A stretch of DNA of 13,575 nucleotides from Larix sibirica. Taxonomy: Eukaryota; Streptophyta; Pinopsida; Pinales; Pinaceae. Positions 1 to 9,070 of the stretch are shown one piece after another. How positions within the stretch are numbered: the first letter of the stretch is position 1; each line of letters begins with the position of its first letter. The stretch covers positions 21,972 to 35,546 of the forward strand of contig NWUY0300036154.1 in assembly GCA_004151065.3 (NCBI GenBank), given 5' to 3'. The notes below the pieces were generated by a model that ran no database searches, was not told where the DNA came from, and saw only the letters and a program-made list of their open reading frames with translations. The translations under genes and the position numbers were made by a program.

Positions 1-400
1 ATATAAATGTCTATGTATATTTATGGTATATTTGTGAATATTTGATTAAAAGAATTATATATAAGCAGGCTACCTTGATATTTTATTTGTATTAGATTTT
101 TTCAATACTTATTTTTTCCCTATCGAATCGTATTCATATCTGTATTCGTACTAGAATTATGCTACTATGCTAGAGACAAACTTAAAACTTGTGAAATCAC
201 AGGGGAAGTATTTTCTTCATGTAGGTTCCTCATTGCCTGGTGGATGGTGGTTGTCAATATAATTAATAAAAGGGTTAATTGGTATGCAAGTTGTGAAGGT
301 ATTAGTGCGTAGACATGGATAGCTCGTTGATCAATACCAAAATGTAGTTGCATATAAATATATACCAATAGGATGTATATACAAACACAGAGAAATAAAC
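1..400. other. AT-rich flank without a recognisable gene
   Basis: This stretch is strongly AT-rich with short TA-rich tracts. Reading frames on both strands are short and low in complexity; the minus-strand frame over 165-404 is hydrophobic and carries no motif I recognise. I see no RNA gene or intact repeat boundary. Confidence 0.5.
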
Positions 401-760
401 ACAATATGAGAGAGATACCAACTCAACACGAAGAAGATTTAATTTGACAAAGAAAACACTTGACTCAAGAAAACGCTTGACTCATACCTCTAATGGAGAG
501 AACTAAATATGCACAAGGAGAGTGGAGGACAAACCATGACTATCATGGAGTTGAAGACACCAAGTTGTGATACAACTATTGGAATTCCACTTGGGTAGAT
601 AATCAAGGACGAGGAAAAACAATCATAAACATAGAGAATTAGGTGTGAAGCGCGTTTTTCATTAAGATAAAATACATATTTATACAATCATATGACTCTT
701 GGATTCATATTCCAAGGAGTGTATTGCACTTCTGAGATGACTATCTATCTTCACCTAACT
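401..760 (-). mobile_element. Possible LTR fragment (TATA/R/U5-like), minus strand
   Basis: Read on the minus strand, a TATA-like tataaatat (near 674-685) is followed about 20 bases later by an AATGAAA-type poly-A signal (near 656-664). A T-rich stretch follows, ending near 415-425 in gttggtatctct. That order (TATA, poly-A signal, U5-like stretch, then a TTGGTATC resembling the start of a Ty1-copia initiator-Met primer-binding site) suggests the end of a copia-type LTR. The match to the primer-binding site stops after 8-9 bases, and no gag or pol follows, so this is tentative. It could equally be ordinary AT-rich DNA. Confidence 0.2.
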
Positions 761-892
761 CAAATAGATTAGGTTCCAACAAGGTAAAAGATCAAATATG
801 TGCATTGCTTAACAAAAGGCTCTTTGGAACAATATTTTGGGGGCTTTTAAAGTAAATAATGCCTCAATGAGGGATATGATACCTCATGATTA

Positions 893-1290
893 TGTTGGAC
901 ATGTATTGTACTCTTTTTAGGTTCCAACTAAAAGGGGGTTTGGGGGCATTGCCCCTGACAAGGGAACATGGAGGGCCAACATGCCACCAATTGAGGGCTT
1001 GGGGGCAGGACCCCCAAAATAAAAATTCCAATCAGTTTTTTGTTTGTTTTGTGTTTTTTCAGCCAATAGATTTTTGGCCCACTGTAAATTAATTATGGCT
1101 AAGGAATTATGGTTGTCATCTAATCCAAGTCAATGGACTAGGGTTTTGGATGCCATAATATTGTATTGTAAATGGTGAAGATAATACAATGACATAAACA
1201 AAGGAGAAATGCTTAATTAGGCCGGTTTTCTCGATTAAGGGTTTCCAAGGTAAATCTTTGTGTACTCTGTGTGAGTCATTGTTATTTCTC
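893..1290 (+). mobile_element. Probable LTR-retrotransposon LTR fragment
   Basis: The segment begins with TGTTGG. It contains two G-run/C-run hairpins: ggggc-att-gcccc at 943-955, and a 7-bp stem ttggggg/cccccaa at 999-1017. An AT-rich part follows, then a stretch around 1205-1285 with a 'ttttctcgattaagggtttccaaggtaaat...gtgtactctgtg' character. From general experience, G-rich runs with matching C-runs and this kind of U5-like tail are common in plant LTR retrotransposons. No primer-binding site, polypurine tract or second LTR is visible, so it would be a solo or truncated LTR. The LINE remnant starts about 60 bases downstream, so the two elements abut. Confidence 0.4.
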
Positions 1291-1349
1291 ATATTTTAGA
1301 TTTTTTGGGGGTATTTTTACTTACACAGGTTTATTAAACTCTTCAGATT

Positions 1350-2060
1350 TACCTTTCTTTAAATTACAGAGGGTTGAGTAGTCTTGATAAAAGACAAGCC
1401 ATAAAGAGACTTGTTGAGTCTCAAAACCCTTATTTAATGTCATTTCGAGAATCCTTGGGTGATTGTGGTAAAATTGTTTATGATCTAGGGAAATTGCTTG
1501 GAGGCTATAAAAAAATTATGTAGATGTTAGAGGGAGATTGGGAGTTATGATTACTAGTAGGAGAGCTATAGTAATAAATTGTTATGATTTTTACTCCTTT
1601 GATTTCAGATCAAGAGTAGTTATTTGTTCTTGTGAATTGGATAAAAGGGTCAAAATTTTGAATATATATGGTCCTTATGTTGAGAGTGTCAATTATTGGG
1701 AGAATATTTCATATATGGAATATATTATATAGGAGAATGATATGGTGGGTGATATAAATTTCTCAATTAGCAAAGGTGAAACTTGGTGTCCCTCAACACA
1801 AGTTAACTCTTTGTCTTACTTCTCTTTGAGAAAATTGAAGGAGGTGGGTATGTCTGGTATTGAGCCTACTAAGACGAGGCACAATTGGAGGAATAACTAG
1901 GTGGGAGAGGATAGAATTGCAAAGAGACTATAAATATTGCTCTTGTCATAAGCTGAGATAGTTGATCAAATGCGGTTTATATAGTGAGTGGGATCAAAGG
2001 GAGAGTCAAATCATTTCCCCATTTTCCTTAAAATGTCATCATTGGGAAGGAAACCCCTAA
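1350..2060 (+). pseudogene. LINE endonuclease domain, degraded
   Basis: The start reads LSLNYRGLSSLDKRQAIK (1353 on), matching the usual (I)SWNVRGL opening of plant LINE endonucleases with the Trp replaced by Leu. FRESLGD near 1445 corresponds to the QET motif and keeps its catalytic Glu. After a frameshift near 1530, VKILNIYGPYVE (about 1650-1685) and, past a stop at 1730, VGDINFS (1745-1765) and HNWRNN (about 1880-1900) follow in order. The usual SDH motif reads Ser-Asn-His (2006-2014), followed by FPIFLK, so the catalytic Asp codon has become Asn. In the LINE this domain nicks the genomic target to prime reverse transcription. Here it cannot be translated as one protein. Confidence 0.75.
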
Positions 2061-2189
2061 ATTCCATTCAAGGTGGTTGAAGGAGGAATTTTTTGTGAAG
2101 TTGGTTAAAGTGTGTCCCATGTGACGGGTCTTCCATTATGTAAATTGCATTATGGTTTGGGGGAAACCTAAAGAGGATTAAATAGGAAG

Positions 2190-3870
2190 CTTTGCATTGG
2201 GCTCGTGAGAAAAAGCTAAGGGATGAGTAGGAACTTGTAGCTATACAAGAAAACTTAAATGATTTATATATCCAAGAGATGGTTGGTTACCATATTGAGG
2301 AGTATAAGGGCATAATAAATAAGGAAAAGGAAGATCATAGAAGATAAATAAGCAACATGGGGATTGAAAAGCATAGCCCTTTGGTTAGAAAAATGAGACG
2401 AAAACATAAAGTATTCTCATTATTATGTAGTAAATAGGAAGAATGTTCATACTGTATGGAAGATAAACACAAATGATGGGTTGTCACCTCCATCTTTGAG
2501 AACATCACAGAAGCATGTATCAATTATTTCAATGAGATATATACGGCATAAAGCAAATTTACTATAGGAGAAGTGGTAAAAATGACTACATTTTTCCCAA
2601 TTACATGAATGATAAAGATAATGATAGATTAATGGATACTGCTTTAAAAGAGGAATAGCAATCAATGCTTCATAAATTTTGAAAGTACAAGAATCTAATG
2701 CTTGATGGTTGGCCTATGGAGTTTTTCATAGGTTCATATGAGATTATTGAGGGTTGTTGATGATTCTAGGATATCTAGGAAAATGATTGCTATTTTCAAT
2801 ATTGCTTGTATACGCAAATTACCAAATATGATAACCCCCCTTCATTTGAGGAATATAGACCTATTTCTTTGTGTATCTACATTTACAAGATTGTGGCAAA
2901 GATGATAGTTACAAGAGTAGAGTATTTTCTATATGCTTCCATCTCTAATGAATAGTTTAGCTTCTTATCAGATAGATAGATACATGAAGCTATAGGTGTG
3001 GCACAGAAGGTTCCTCATTCTATAAAGACTAAAATATTACAAGCTATGGTTGGTAAGTTAGATCCATTGAGGGCTTGTGATTGGGTCAGTTGGTTATATA
3101 TAAGGACGTTGCTTATTCACTTGGTTTTTAATGTTCATTTTAGAAACTAGGTGATGAATTGTAATGCTTCTTTATTGTCATTCACTATTCTTGTGAATGG
3201 TTCAACTTTACTATTTTCTAGAACAGGTAGGGGGTCGAGACAAGGGTGCGCCCCCTTAACTCCACTATTGTTTCTCATTGTGGTTGAAGGGTTAAGCAAA
3301 GTTTTTTGGACCCAAAGAGAACATGCTCATTTAGAGTTATAAAATTGGTGGTTCTCTGTATCTTTCTCATTTGTTATTCAGGGATGATATAATATTTGTG
3401 GATGATGTTATTTTTTTTTGTGATGGTTCTAGAATATATGCGGGCAAAATGAAAGACAAATTGGACTAGTACAACATTGCAATAGGAATTAATTGAAGAA
3501 GATAATGTTAGATTTATTTCTCAGTTGTTTCCATTTTGACAGATTAATTTTAAAGAATGGATTAAAATATCTTGGTTATTATTTAATGCCAACTAACTAT
3601 GTTAAGAATGATTGGTATTTGCCAGTGGATAAGGTAGAGAAAAATGTTTCTCTACGGTGTAATAAATGGTTATAAAGAGAGGAAAGGCTTGTCTTCGCCA
3701 AGTCAATTTTAGAAGCCATCTTAGTATATGGGATGTCGTTAGGCTTCACTCTAAAAGGAGTGCTTTAGAGAACATGGAGGATTAGTTTTATTTTTCTATG
3801 GTATGGTGATAAGGAAAAGCATGGTATGGATTTGTTAAAATGGCAAAATATTATGTTTCTAAAGGAATGT
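2190..3870 (+). pseudogene. LINE reverse transcriptase domain, degraded
   Basis: A linker containing WAREKKLRDE (about 2197) precedes the polymerase. Reverse-transcriptase blocks in order are: LDGWPMEFF (about 2701), EYRPISL (2851), motif A as KLDPLRACDWVSW with its first Asp at 3061-3063, motif B as GSRQGCAPLTPLLF (about 3232-3273), and motif C as FVDDV (3395-3409). YLGYYLMP and KVEKN...CNKWL (about 3562-3672) follow, then FAKSILEAIL after a stop. FVDDV is the plant-LINE form of the YxDD active site, and the three catalytic Asp codons survive. Motif B has an extra Ala codon inside the usual RQGCPLSP. A frame change lies between motif B and motif C, and stops occur throughout. This was the polymerase of the element; it is not functional now. 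Confidence 0.85.
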
Positions 3871-4189
3871 GGTGGACAAGGACTCAAAGGTAGCCATTAG
3901 TTTATAAAATATTTGCAGCGAAATGTAGATGGAGATTTATCACAAGCCGGAATCTTTATAGACAACAAATATTTAGCTCCAAACAACCTTGAAGATTGGA
4001 TTAGGAACATTGGTTAAGTCTTTTCATGAGAAGGGCTATTACGCTATTAGTCATGTGGTAGATTGAGATTTCACCTTGTTATGGAGTCAAGAGTGGAAAT
4101 GAACATAAAATACAAGATTATGGAGAGGAGGCTCGAGAACGGGAAGGTTACATTGCTTCATTAAGGTCTAGTCATCTTCATTTTAAAGA

Positions 4190-4480
4190 TTTATAGGATG
4201 AATTGTTATGGTCAAAGATTGCAACAAGTGGATATTATACATCGAAGCTTGGATACAAGGCTCCGTGTAGGGGTAATGAGGTTGGAAACCAAGTATGGTG
4301 GTACTATCCATTTTGGAAATTTAAATGTCCTCTTAAGTTTAGAGCTTTCATGTCATTGGCAATTATGAATAAATTTCTTACCTAGGATAATCTGCAAAAG
4401 AGATGTAGATATGGGCATAACAGGTGCTCACTCTGCAAAGAGGATGAAGAAACTATTTATGATGGAGAGAGATGGAAAGC
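4190..4480 (+). pseudogene. zf-RVT zinc-binding region of the LINE, degraded
   Basis: DELLWSKIATSGYYTSKLGYK (from 4197) leads to FWKFKCPLKFRAFMSLA (about 4309-4359), then, after a TAG at 4383, to DNLQKR and RCSLCKEDEET (to about 4460). This is the typical zf-RVT arrangement found after the polymerase in plant LINEs: W...CPLK...W.A, then L.W/DNLQKR, then C..C. The Cys pair of RCSLC is retained. The usual downstream His/Cys ligands are not recognisable because the reading frame changes. The domain is thought to bind nucleic acid in intact elements. Confidence 0.7.
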
Positions 4481-4579
4481 CTTATTGGGTTGAAAGATGT
4501 ATGTGGGGTCCTACATTGGAGGATTGTTTGAGGTCTTGCTGTGAGAATTCAAATATAAAGAACTTTAAAGTTTTTCCAA

Positions 4580-5180
4580 CCATTATTGCATGTGGCATTT
4601 GGCTTGCAAGGAATGATAGTTTGTTTAATTCAATTCCGACCATATAATGTACCTCTCAAGGTCTAAATCTTCCTAGATGCTTTAAGCATACAAAAAGTCC
4701 AAAGCATCCAAGACAAGTTGTAAAGGAAGAGGTGTATAAATTGGGAGCTCGAGCTTAATTTGATGGTGTTGCACAAGGTGGTCCACAAATTAGTTTGGGA
4801 GGTCGATTTTTATACTTGAGCGACACATGTGTTTTGAAGTTTAAATCTAGATTAGGGAGAGGTTCTAATAATTATGCATAATCAATGGTTTTGAAGTTAA
4901 CTACCCTGCTTGCAACTAAAAAAGGTGTTACAAAATTTCAAATATTTAGGGATCCTTTAGAGGTTATTAATTGGACGTGGGCAATATTCTCACTAGAAAG
5001 CTTCTTGTTAAGGCCTATTTTATAGTAAATCCAATCATTTCCAACTATATTTAACCCCCAAAAAATCATCATGTCTACATGAAAAGGAGTGAACTAGCAA
5101 ATGGACTCTCAAAGACCAATGTATCAATGGATGCAGGTCAATGGCACATATGGGAGATTGAGGATGTACTATCCTCAAAT
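4580..5180 (+). pseudogene. C-terminal RNase H domain of the LINE, degraded
   Basis: The lead-in IACGIWLARND (about 4588-4620) is followed, in another frame, by FDGVAQGGP at 4759 with the first catalytic Asp (4762-4764), then LYLSDT, LGRGSNNYA, KKGVTKFQIFRDPLEVINW (about 4920-4977) and HVYMKRSELANGLSK (about 5070). The tail MDAGQWHIWE (about 5130-5157) resembles the usual end of such ORF2 proteins. The catalytic Glu expected just after NNYA is a TAA stop (4879-4881), consistent with GAA to TAA. The final Asp, normally in 'LADgLs', is Asn (5100-5102). The middle Asp (FRDP) is kept. RNase H would remove the RNA strand after reverse transcription; here it is inactive twice over. Presence of this domain places the element among plant LINEs with an acquired RNase H. 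Confidence 0.75.
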
Positions 5181-5589
5181 TATGATCATCCTTCATTTCA
5201 ACGATTTTCTTTCACGAAGAGCTATGTATTATTTGTGATATGTTATAGATTTGTTGGACATCTTTTAATTTGATCCCTCTAATGGGTATATGATGATTAG
5301 TGTTTAAAAGTTCGTCTCTCATATGAGCTTAGATGATGGTTGATTTGCTTTTAGATTATCTATGTGATTGTTAGGAATAAACTTTTGGACCCATAGGGTG
5401 ATTTATTGAGGACTGTATGAGGACGTTTATTGAGGATTGTATTTGTTTTCGGTTTTAGGGAGGTGAATTCCAATGGGAATACTTTGTTTCCCAAATTTGG
5501 GTATGCCGATGAAGGAAATTTTGAAACTCAACTCAACATATGAAGATTGTAATTTTTTTTATTAGATATTTTCCAAAGGAAAAAAAACA

Positions 5590-6640
5590 CATAATTGGTT
5601 AAGTGTAGATGGGCCAAAAGAGAAAAAGGTTTGTCAGTTCGAGGCTAAGAACCCATGCAATATGTCTTAAATGACCTTTGTCTTAGATACATTAATCAAG
5701 CCTTGGAGAGTGAATTAAAGACATTTTATGTAATGCTACTAGTGATTTAAATAGTTAGCTCGTGTTGTCTTCTCTCTCTTTATTAAACGAGCTACTTATT
5801 GGTTCGATTTAGTCAAAGTTGATTAACTCGGCCATAAATAATGAGTAACTTAATAAGTGGACAAAATCAACCGCTTTTCGATGGAAATTCTCCCTCAAAT
5901 ATGACCGAATTTTGTTGATAGTGATAGTTCCCCTTAATTAATGGGAACTTTAACCACATAGTTTTTCCTCAATAGTTTAGGCCCATTTTAAGATGTCTCA
6001 TAGTGTTGGAATTTATAAAAAAATAGTTTCTCCACTTATTAACTAGCTCCAAATAAAATGACCAAATAATTTAATGAGTGGATACCTTTAATCACATTTG
6101 ACCATGTAACAAAATAACTCTATAAACTAGTAGAGAGATAAAATATAAGGATGGGTTTTTAGAGGCGTATGTTGGAAGGTAGTGAAAGAGAACAATACTT
6201 CATTGTTGTATCCTTAACGACATGGTTAGAGAACGTAATCATAACTAGGAAACCTTTGCAATGTAAGTGTTTAAAGTTCACTGATAAAAAATTGAACCCT
6301 CTAACCAAAACTAGAGAAAACATTCACAAACAAATGATCCAAATAGAAAGAAAAACAAGAGAAATTTGTAGTTGATCTAAGAGAAAAAATAATTAATTAG
6401 AACCTTGGAATTTGGAAAAGATCAGCTCAAAACTTTGTTGTTCAACAATGAATCCATGATGCCTCATTATAGGCTTCCAAAATTTTATGTCCAAAACCCT
6501 AGCCTATGTATGCATGCCACTCAAGACTATAAACTAATTTAATCCGATAATCCAACTAAACTATTAATGCCAGATCACTCAAAAGTTGGGCTTCTAACTA
6601 ACTACCCAAAATAAATAATAAACAATGCACCAATTGGCTA
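5590..6640. other. AT-rich stretch with no recognised gene
   Basis: No conserved domain is readable on either strand. A 68-residue plus-strand frame (6169-6375) is Lys/Glu-rich with no motif. A perfect 12-bp inverted pair, ttaataagtgga at 5850-5861 and its complement at 6031-6042, is 170 bases apart, and similar aat(a/g)agtgga words recur at about 6070. This might be a worn repeat, but chance in AT-rich DNA is enough to explain it. Confidence 0.4.
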
Positions 6641-6930
6641 GAAGGGTGTGTCCTTCTCTCTTGGGTTGTTGGCCAAGATGGTAACATCCTCAATGGGGTC
6701 ACATTATTTTCTTGGGTCACTAGCTAAGCTGGAAATGTCTACAAGTGTTGTGTACTTCTCTCCAAGGTTGTTGGTAAAACTAGTAGTGGGTTCCTTCTCT
6801 TCATGAGGCACACTTCTCTGCTCAGGACATTGTACCCAATTTTGTTCCTTATTAATTCCTCCCATTTTAAGTGGAGAGTGTCCTCTCTTTCTTTTCAATT
6901 TGCAGATGGTGCCAAGGTGGGGGAACAAAA
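6640..6930 (-). other. Unrecognised reading frame with a short peptide repeat
   Basis: On the minus strand an open stretch (6704-6928, 74 residues) is hydrophilic and contains CPEQRSVPHEEKEP, then TNNLGEKYTT and LASDPRK before a stop. Beyond that stop the same frame continues with LANNPREKDTP. The NN-x-x-EK-x-T motif thus recurs about 100 bases apart, and the DNA shows the same imperfect direct repeat (about 6647-6680 against 6750-6784). A repeat that keeps its phase across a stop suggests a decayed coding segment, perhaps part of a retroelement, but I recognise no family and have no evidence of expression. Confidence 0.2.
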
Positions 6931-8135
6931 CTTCATTATATAAGCATACTGGTGGTGTGGTGTTCGTTACCCTTGTAACTTGACAATCACACAGTACATA
7001 ACAGGATTAGCATGCAATAAACCATAAATAAGCAACATGTAACCTAAAAAATGAGACAATAATAACATAATTTGACAGAAAAAGAGATTTGTTATCATGG
7101 GAACAATGCTCACTGACATCATAAAGTATCGTGACCATTCACTTGAGCAGAGCTTTGTTACAATATTCTTATCCAAAAACACTCCATAGCCTTGAAGCTC
7201 TTTAAATAGCCTTCAATTGTCCAAAGGCCTAACTACTTGACATGGTCAAAATACAACTTCCTAATGAGTCTTAATAAATAAAGAGGCCCTTTTTACATTG
7301 ATTGTTGAACACTAACTTATTTGGCCTTATTACAAAGTTATGGCCTTATACTATGTATGATTAATTCTTAGAGTAAGGCGAGTTAGGTTAGGGCCCTAAC
7401 ATGGGTCCACTTTGGACTTGGAGTGGCTTGCATGAAATCTTAGAGAAGGAAAAGGTAAGGCAAGTCAACTATATAAAGAGGATGCTTGAAAAGTGCTAAG
7501 GCATCATCAAAGATTCATCGAGCAAGTGATTGGTCATTCACAAGAGTGCAAGTGTTATATGATTGTGCTAAGATTAGGGATGATGTAGTAGGACAACTTG
7601 GCAATGGCTCAATGAATAGTAGAAGAAAAAAGAACCTGTAGGAGGCATGCATGTGGTTGCTTTAGGGGTTGTATTGACAATGCTTGTAGGCACTTATGTT
7701 CGATAATTGTAGTCTATAAAAGAGCCAATTCATATAAATAAAATCAAGGCATCCACCTTGGGTGCCACCTATACATGTGTATTATGGTTTCTTTACTTGG
7801 ACCAATGCTATGTTCCTTGCAACACATTGTGTTGGATAAGCATTGTTTAAATATTTGCTAAGTATAAAGTATTTATGGGATTTATTAAGGCCACAATAGG
7901 ATGTGTGCCTATTGTTGGATGAACTTAGTGTGGGCCTTAGTTTCCTTTAACATATTGTAGCTTAAGGCGAAGTTATGGGTAGAGCTTAAGTGAAGACACG
8001 TAGTCTAGTTATAGTAGGCGTAGGCTGGCCAAGACCCTATAGTTAAGGCAAGGTAGTGTCGTACAACCTTAGGTGTTGAAACAAAGTTGGGATACCCCCA
8101 CGGTTGAAAAAAAGATTCAGGCATATTGTAGGTCT
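6931..8135. other. Long intergenic stretch, no gene recognised
   Basis: Frames are short on both strands. The minus-strand frame at 6967-7182 is hydrophobic and matches nothing I know. A TATA-like tatataaag lies near 7470, another (ctataaaag) near 7711, and AATAAA near 7737. This spacing is faintly reminiscent of an LTR, but no ends, primer-binding site or coding part can be tied to it. A 14-bp perfect palindrome gttagggccctaac lies at 7387-7400. Confidence 0.4.
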
Positions 8136-8139
8136 ATGG

Positions 8140-8640
8140 CAATACCCTTCTTTGAGTTTGAGAAACCTCCATGACTTATTTGAGACAATGAAACCTCCAT
8201 TCCCTCACTATCACTAACTTCCTCTATTGACTCAAGAATTACAAAGTGACAATAATCCCTTTTTACCTACCTAGGAATAATGGAGCAACGATTTCGTTAC
8301 CTATCGAGGTATACCCTTCTCTGAGACTGAGAAACCTCCATGCCTTATTCAAGATCAAGAAACCTTTACTCCACAACTAGTTGGCACTGATAATTCTTGA
8401 CATACTTGGAGATAACGAAGGCATTAATCATTTTCAACCTACTTCTGAATAACATAGTGACATGCTCATTACCGTACTAGGGTCATACCGTAATTCAAAA
8501 TTGAGAAACGTCCACACCTTTGAGATCTAGAAACTTCCTGTCCACACCTCACTAAGGCTAATTCTTTTCATCATATTTGATAATAACAAATCGACACTAA
8601 TCTTTTTCGACCTCTTAACAAATACCTAAAAAATAGAATA
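8140..8640. repeat. Degenerate ~170-bp tandem repeat, about three units
   Basis: The anchor word gagaaacctcc(atgnctta) occurs at 8160 and 8329, and as gagaaacgtccacacctt at 8503, giving spacings of 169 and 174 bases. Each anchor is preceded by a variant of 'ataccnttcttgag' and followed by a second gaaacct/gaaacttcc word. Copies are then joined by similar sequence with 'caataatccctttttacctacc', 'cattaatcattttcaacctact' or 'cactaatctttttcgacctctt'. The copies are well diverged. Looser echoes of the anchor occur at 8876 and 8955, so the array once may have extended to the gene promoter. No protein is encoded. Confidence 0.55.
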
Positions 8641-9070
8641 CGCGTAGGATAAAAGACAACCAAAACGCCCCGCTTTTCCGGCGAAAAGTTTCATCAAAAC
8701 CGATCAAATTTGTTCCTGGAAATTGTTATTTCCACAGTTCTGCAATTTCAACAATCGTAATTCCCTCTCCTAAACTAAATGCCCTATTTTAAAACTACCC
8801 AGATCACCGAAATTATGATTTGAGCATTCCAAATTGCCATTTCAGCTATTCTTACTCTGTCGGATTCCGACGAGTGAGAAACGTTTTAGTTAACCCTTAT
8901 ACTGCTCCAATACAATACCAAAAAAAAACTTTATTTTTCACACCTTTTTTGGATCGAGAAACCTCCATACCACTCCCCAAAACACCATCTTACTCAAATA
9001 TGACACCACAGATGCTATTGCATATATAGTGCATAATAACCGAACAAAACTTTTGACTTGATCATTTCTT
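8641..9070 (+). promoter_or_regulatory. Upstream region and TATA-like box of the OXLD1-like gene
   Basis: A TATA-like catatatagt lies at 9021-9030, which would place a transcription start near 9050-9060, about 140 bases before the first in-frame ATG of the gene. Farther up, around 8665-8690, is a small GC-richer patch with the palindromic cttttccggcgaaaag (8673-8688). Its minus strand reads TTTCGCCG, matching the E2F-type consensus WTTSSCSS. These assignments rest on consensus words only; no transcript data are available. Confidence 0.3.

Larger units (their letters stand above)
1350..5580 (+). mobile_element. Decayed LINE (non-LTR retrotransposon), ORF2 remnant with RNase H
   Basis: A single element reads through in the order expected for plant L1-type ORF2: apurinic-type endonuclease (about 1350-2060), linker, reverse transcriptase (about 2640-3860), zf-RVT zinc-binding region (about 4197-4470) and C-terminal RNase H (about 4759-5170). 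Homology is scattered over all three forward frames, with at least six frame changes and dozens of stop codons, so it is long dead. No ORF1 is seen upstream; the endonuclease start is about 60 bases from an LTR-like fragment, so the element appears 5'-truncated or overwritten. The 3' end is uncertain. Non-coding sequence with a 24-bp-spaced direct repeat (tttattgagga.tgtat, 5402 and 5426) leads to a short T-run near 5551-5560, taken here as the approximate end. Confidence 0.85.

Noticed and set aside
886-1092. 68-codon frame containing GGLGALPLTREHGG
   Set aside because: The apparent peptide comes from the G-run/C-run LTR-like sequence and ends in low-complexity Phe/Val. No protein family fits.
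5850-6042. 12-bp perfect inverted repeat (ttaataagtgga), a possible MITE terminal pair
   Set aside because: The arms are very AT-rich, no target-site duplication flanks them, and similar words recur nearby in other orientations.
7387-7400. Perfect palindrome gttagggccctaac, which looks like a TTAGGG/CCCTAA telomere fusion point
   Set aside because: It is only 14 bases with no flanking telomere repeats, and the usual plant repeat is TTTAGGG. Chance is the simplest explanation.
8673-8688. E2F-like site in cttttccggcgaaaag as the control element of the OXLD1-like gene
   Set aside because: It lies about 500 bases upstream, beyond the TATA-like box by 340 bases, and the consensus is short. It is noted in the promoter entry but not claimed as functional.
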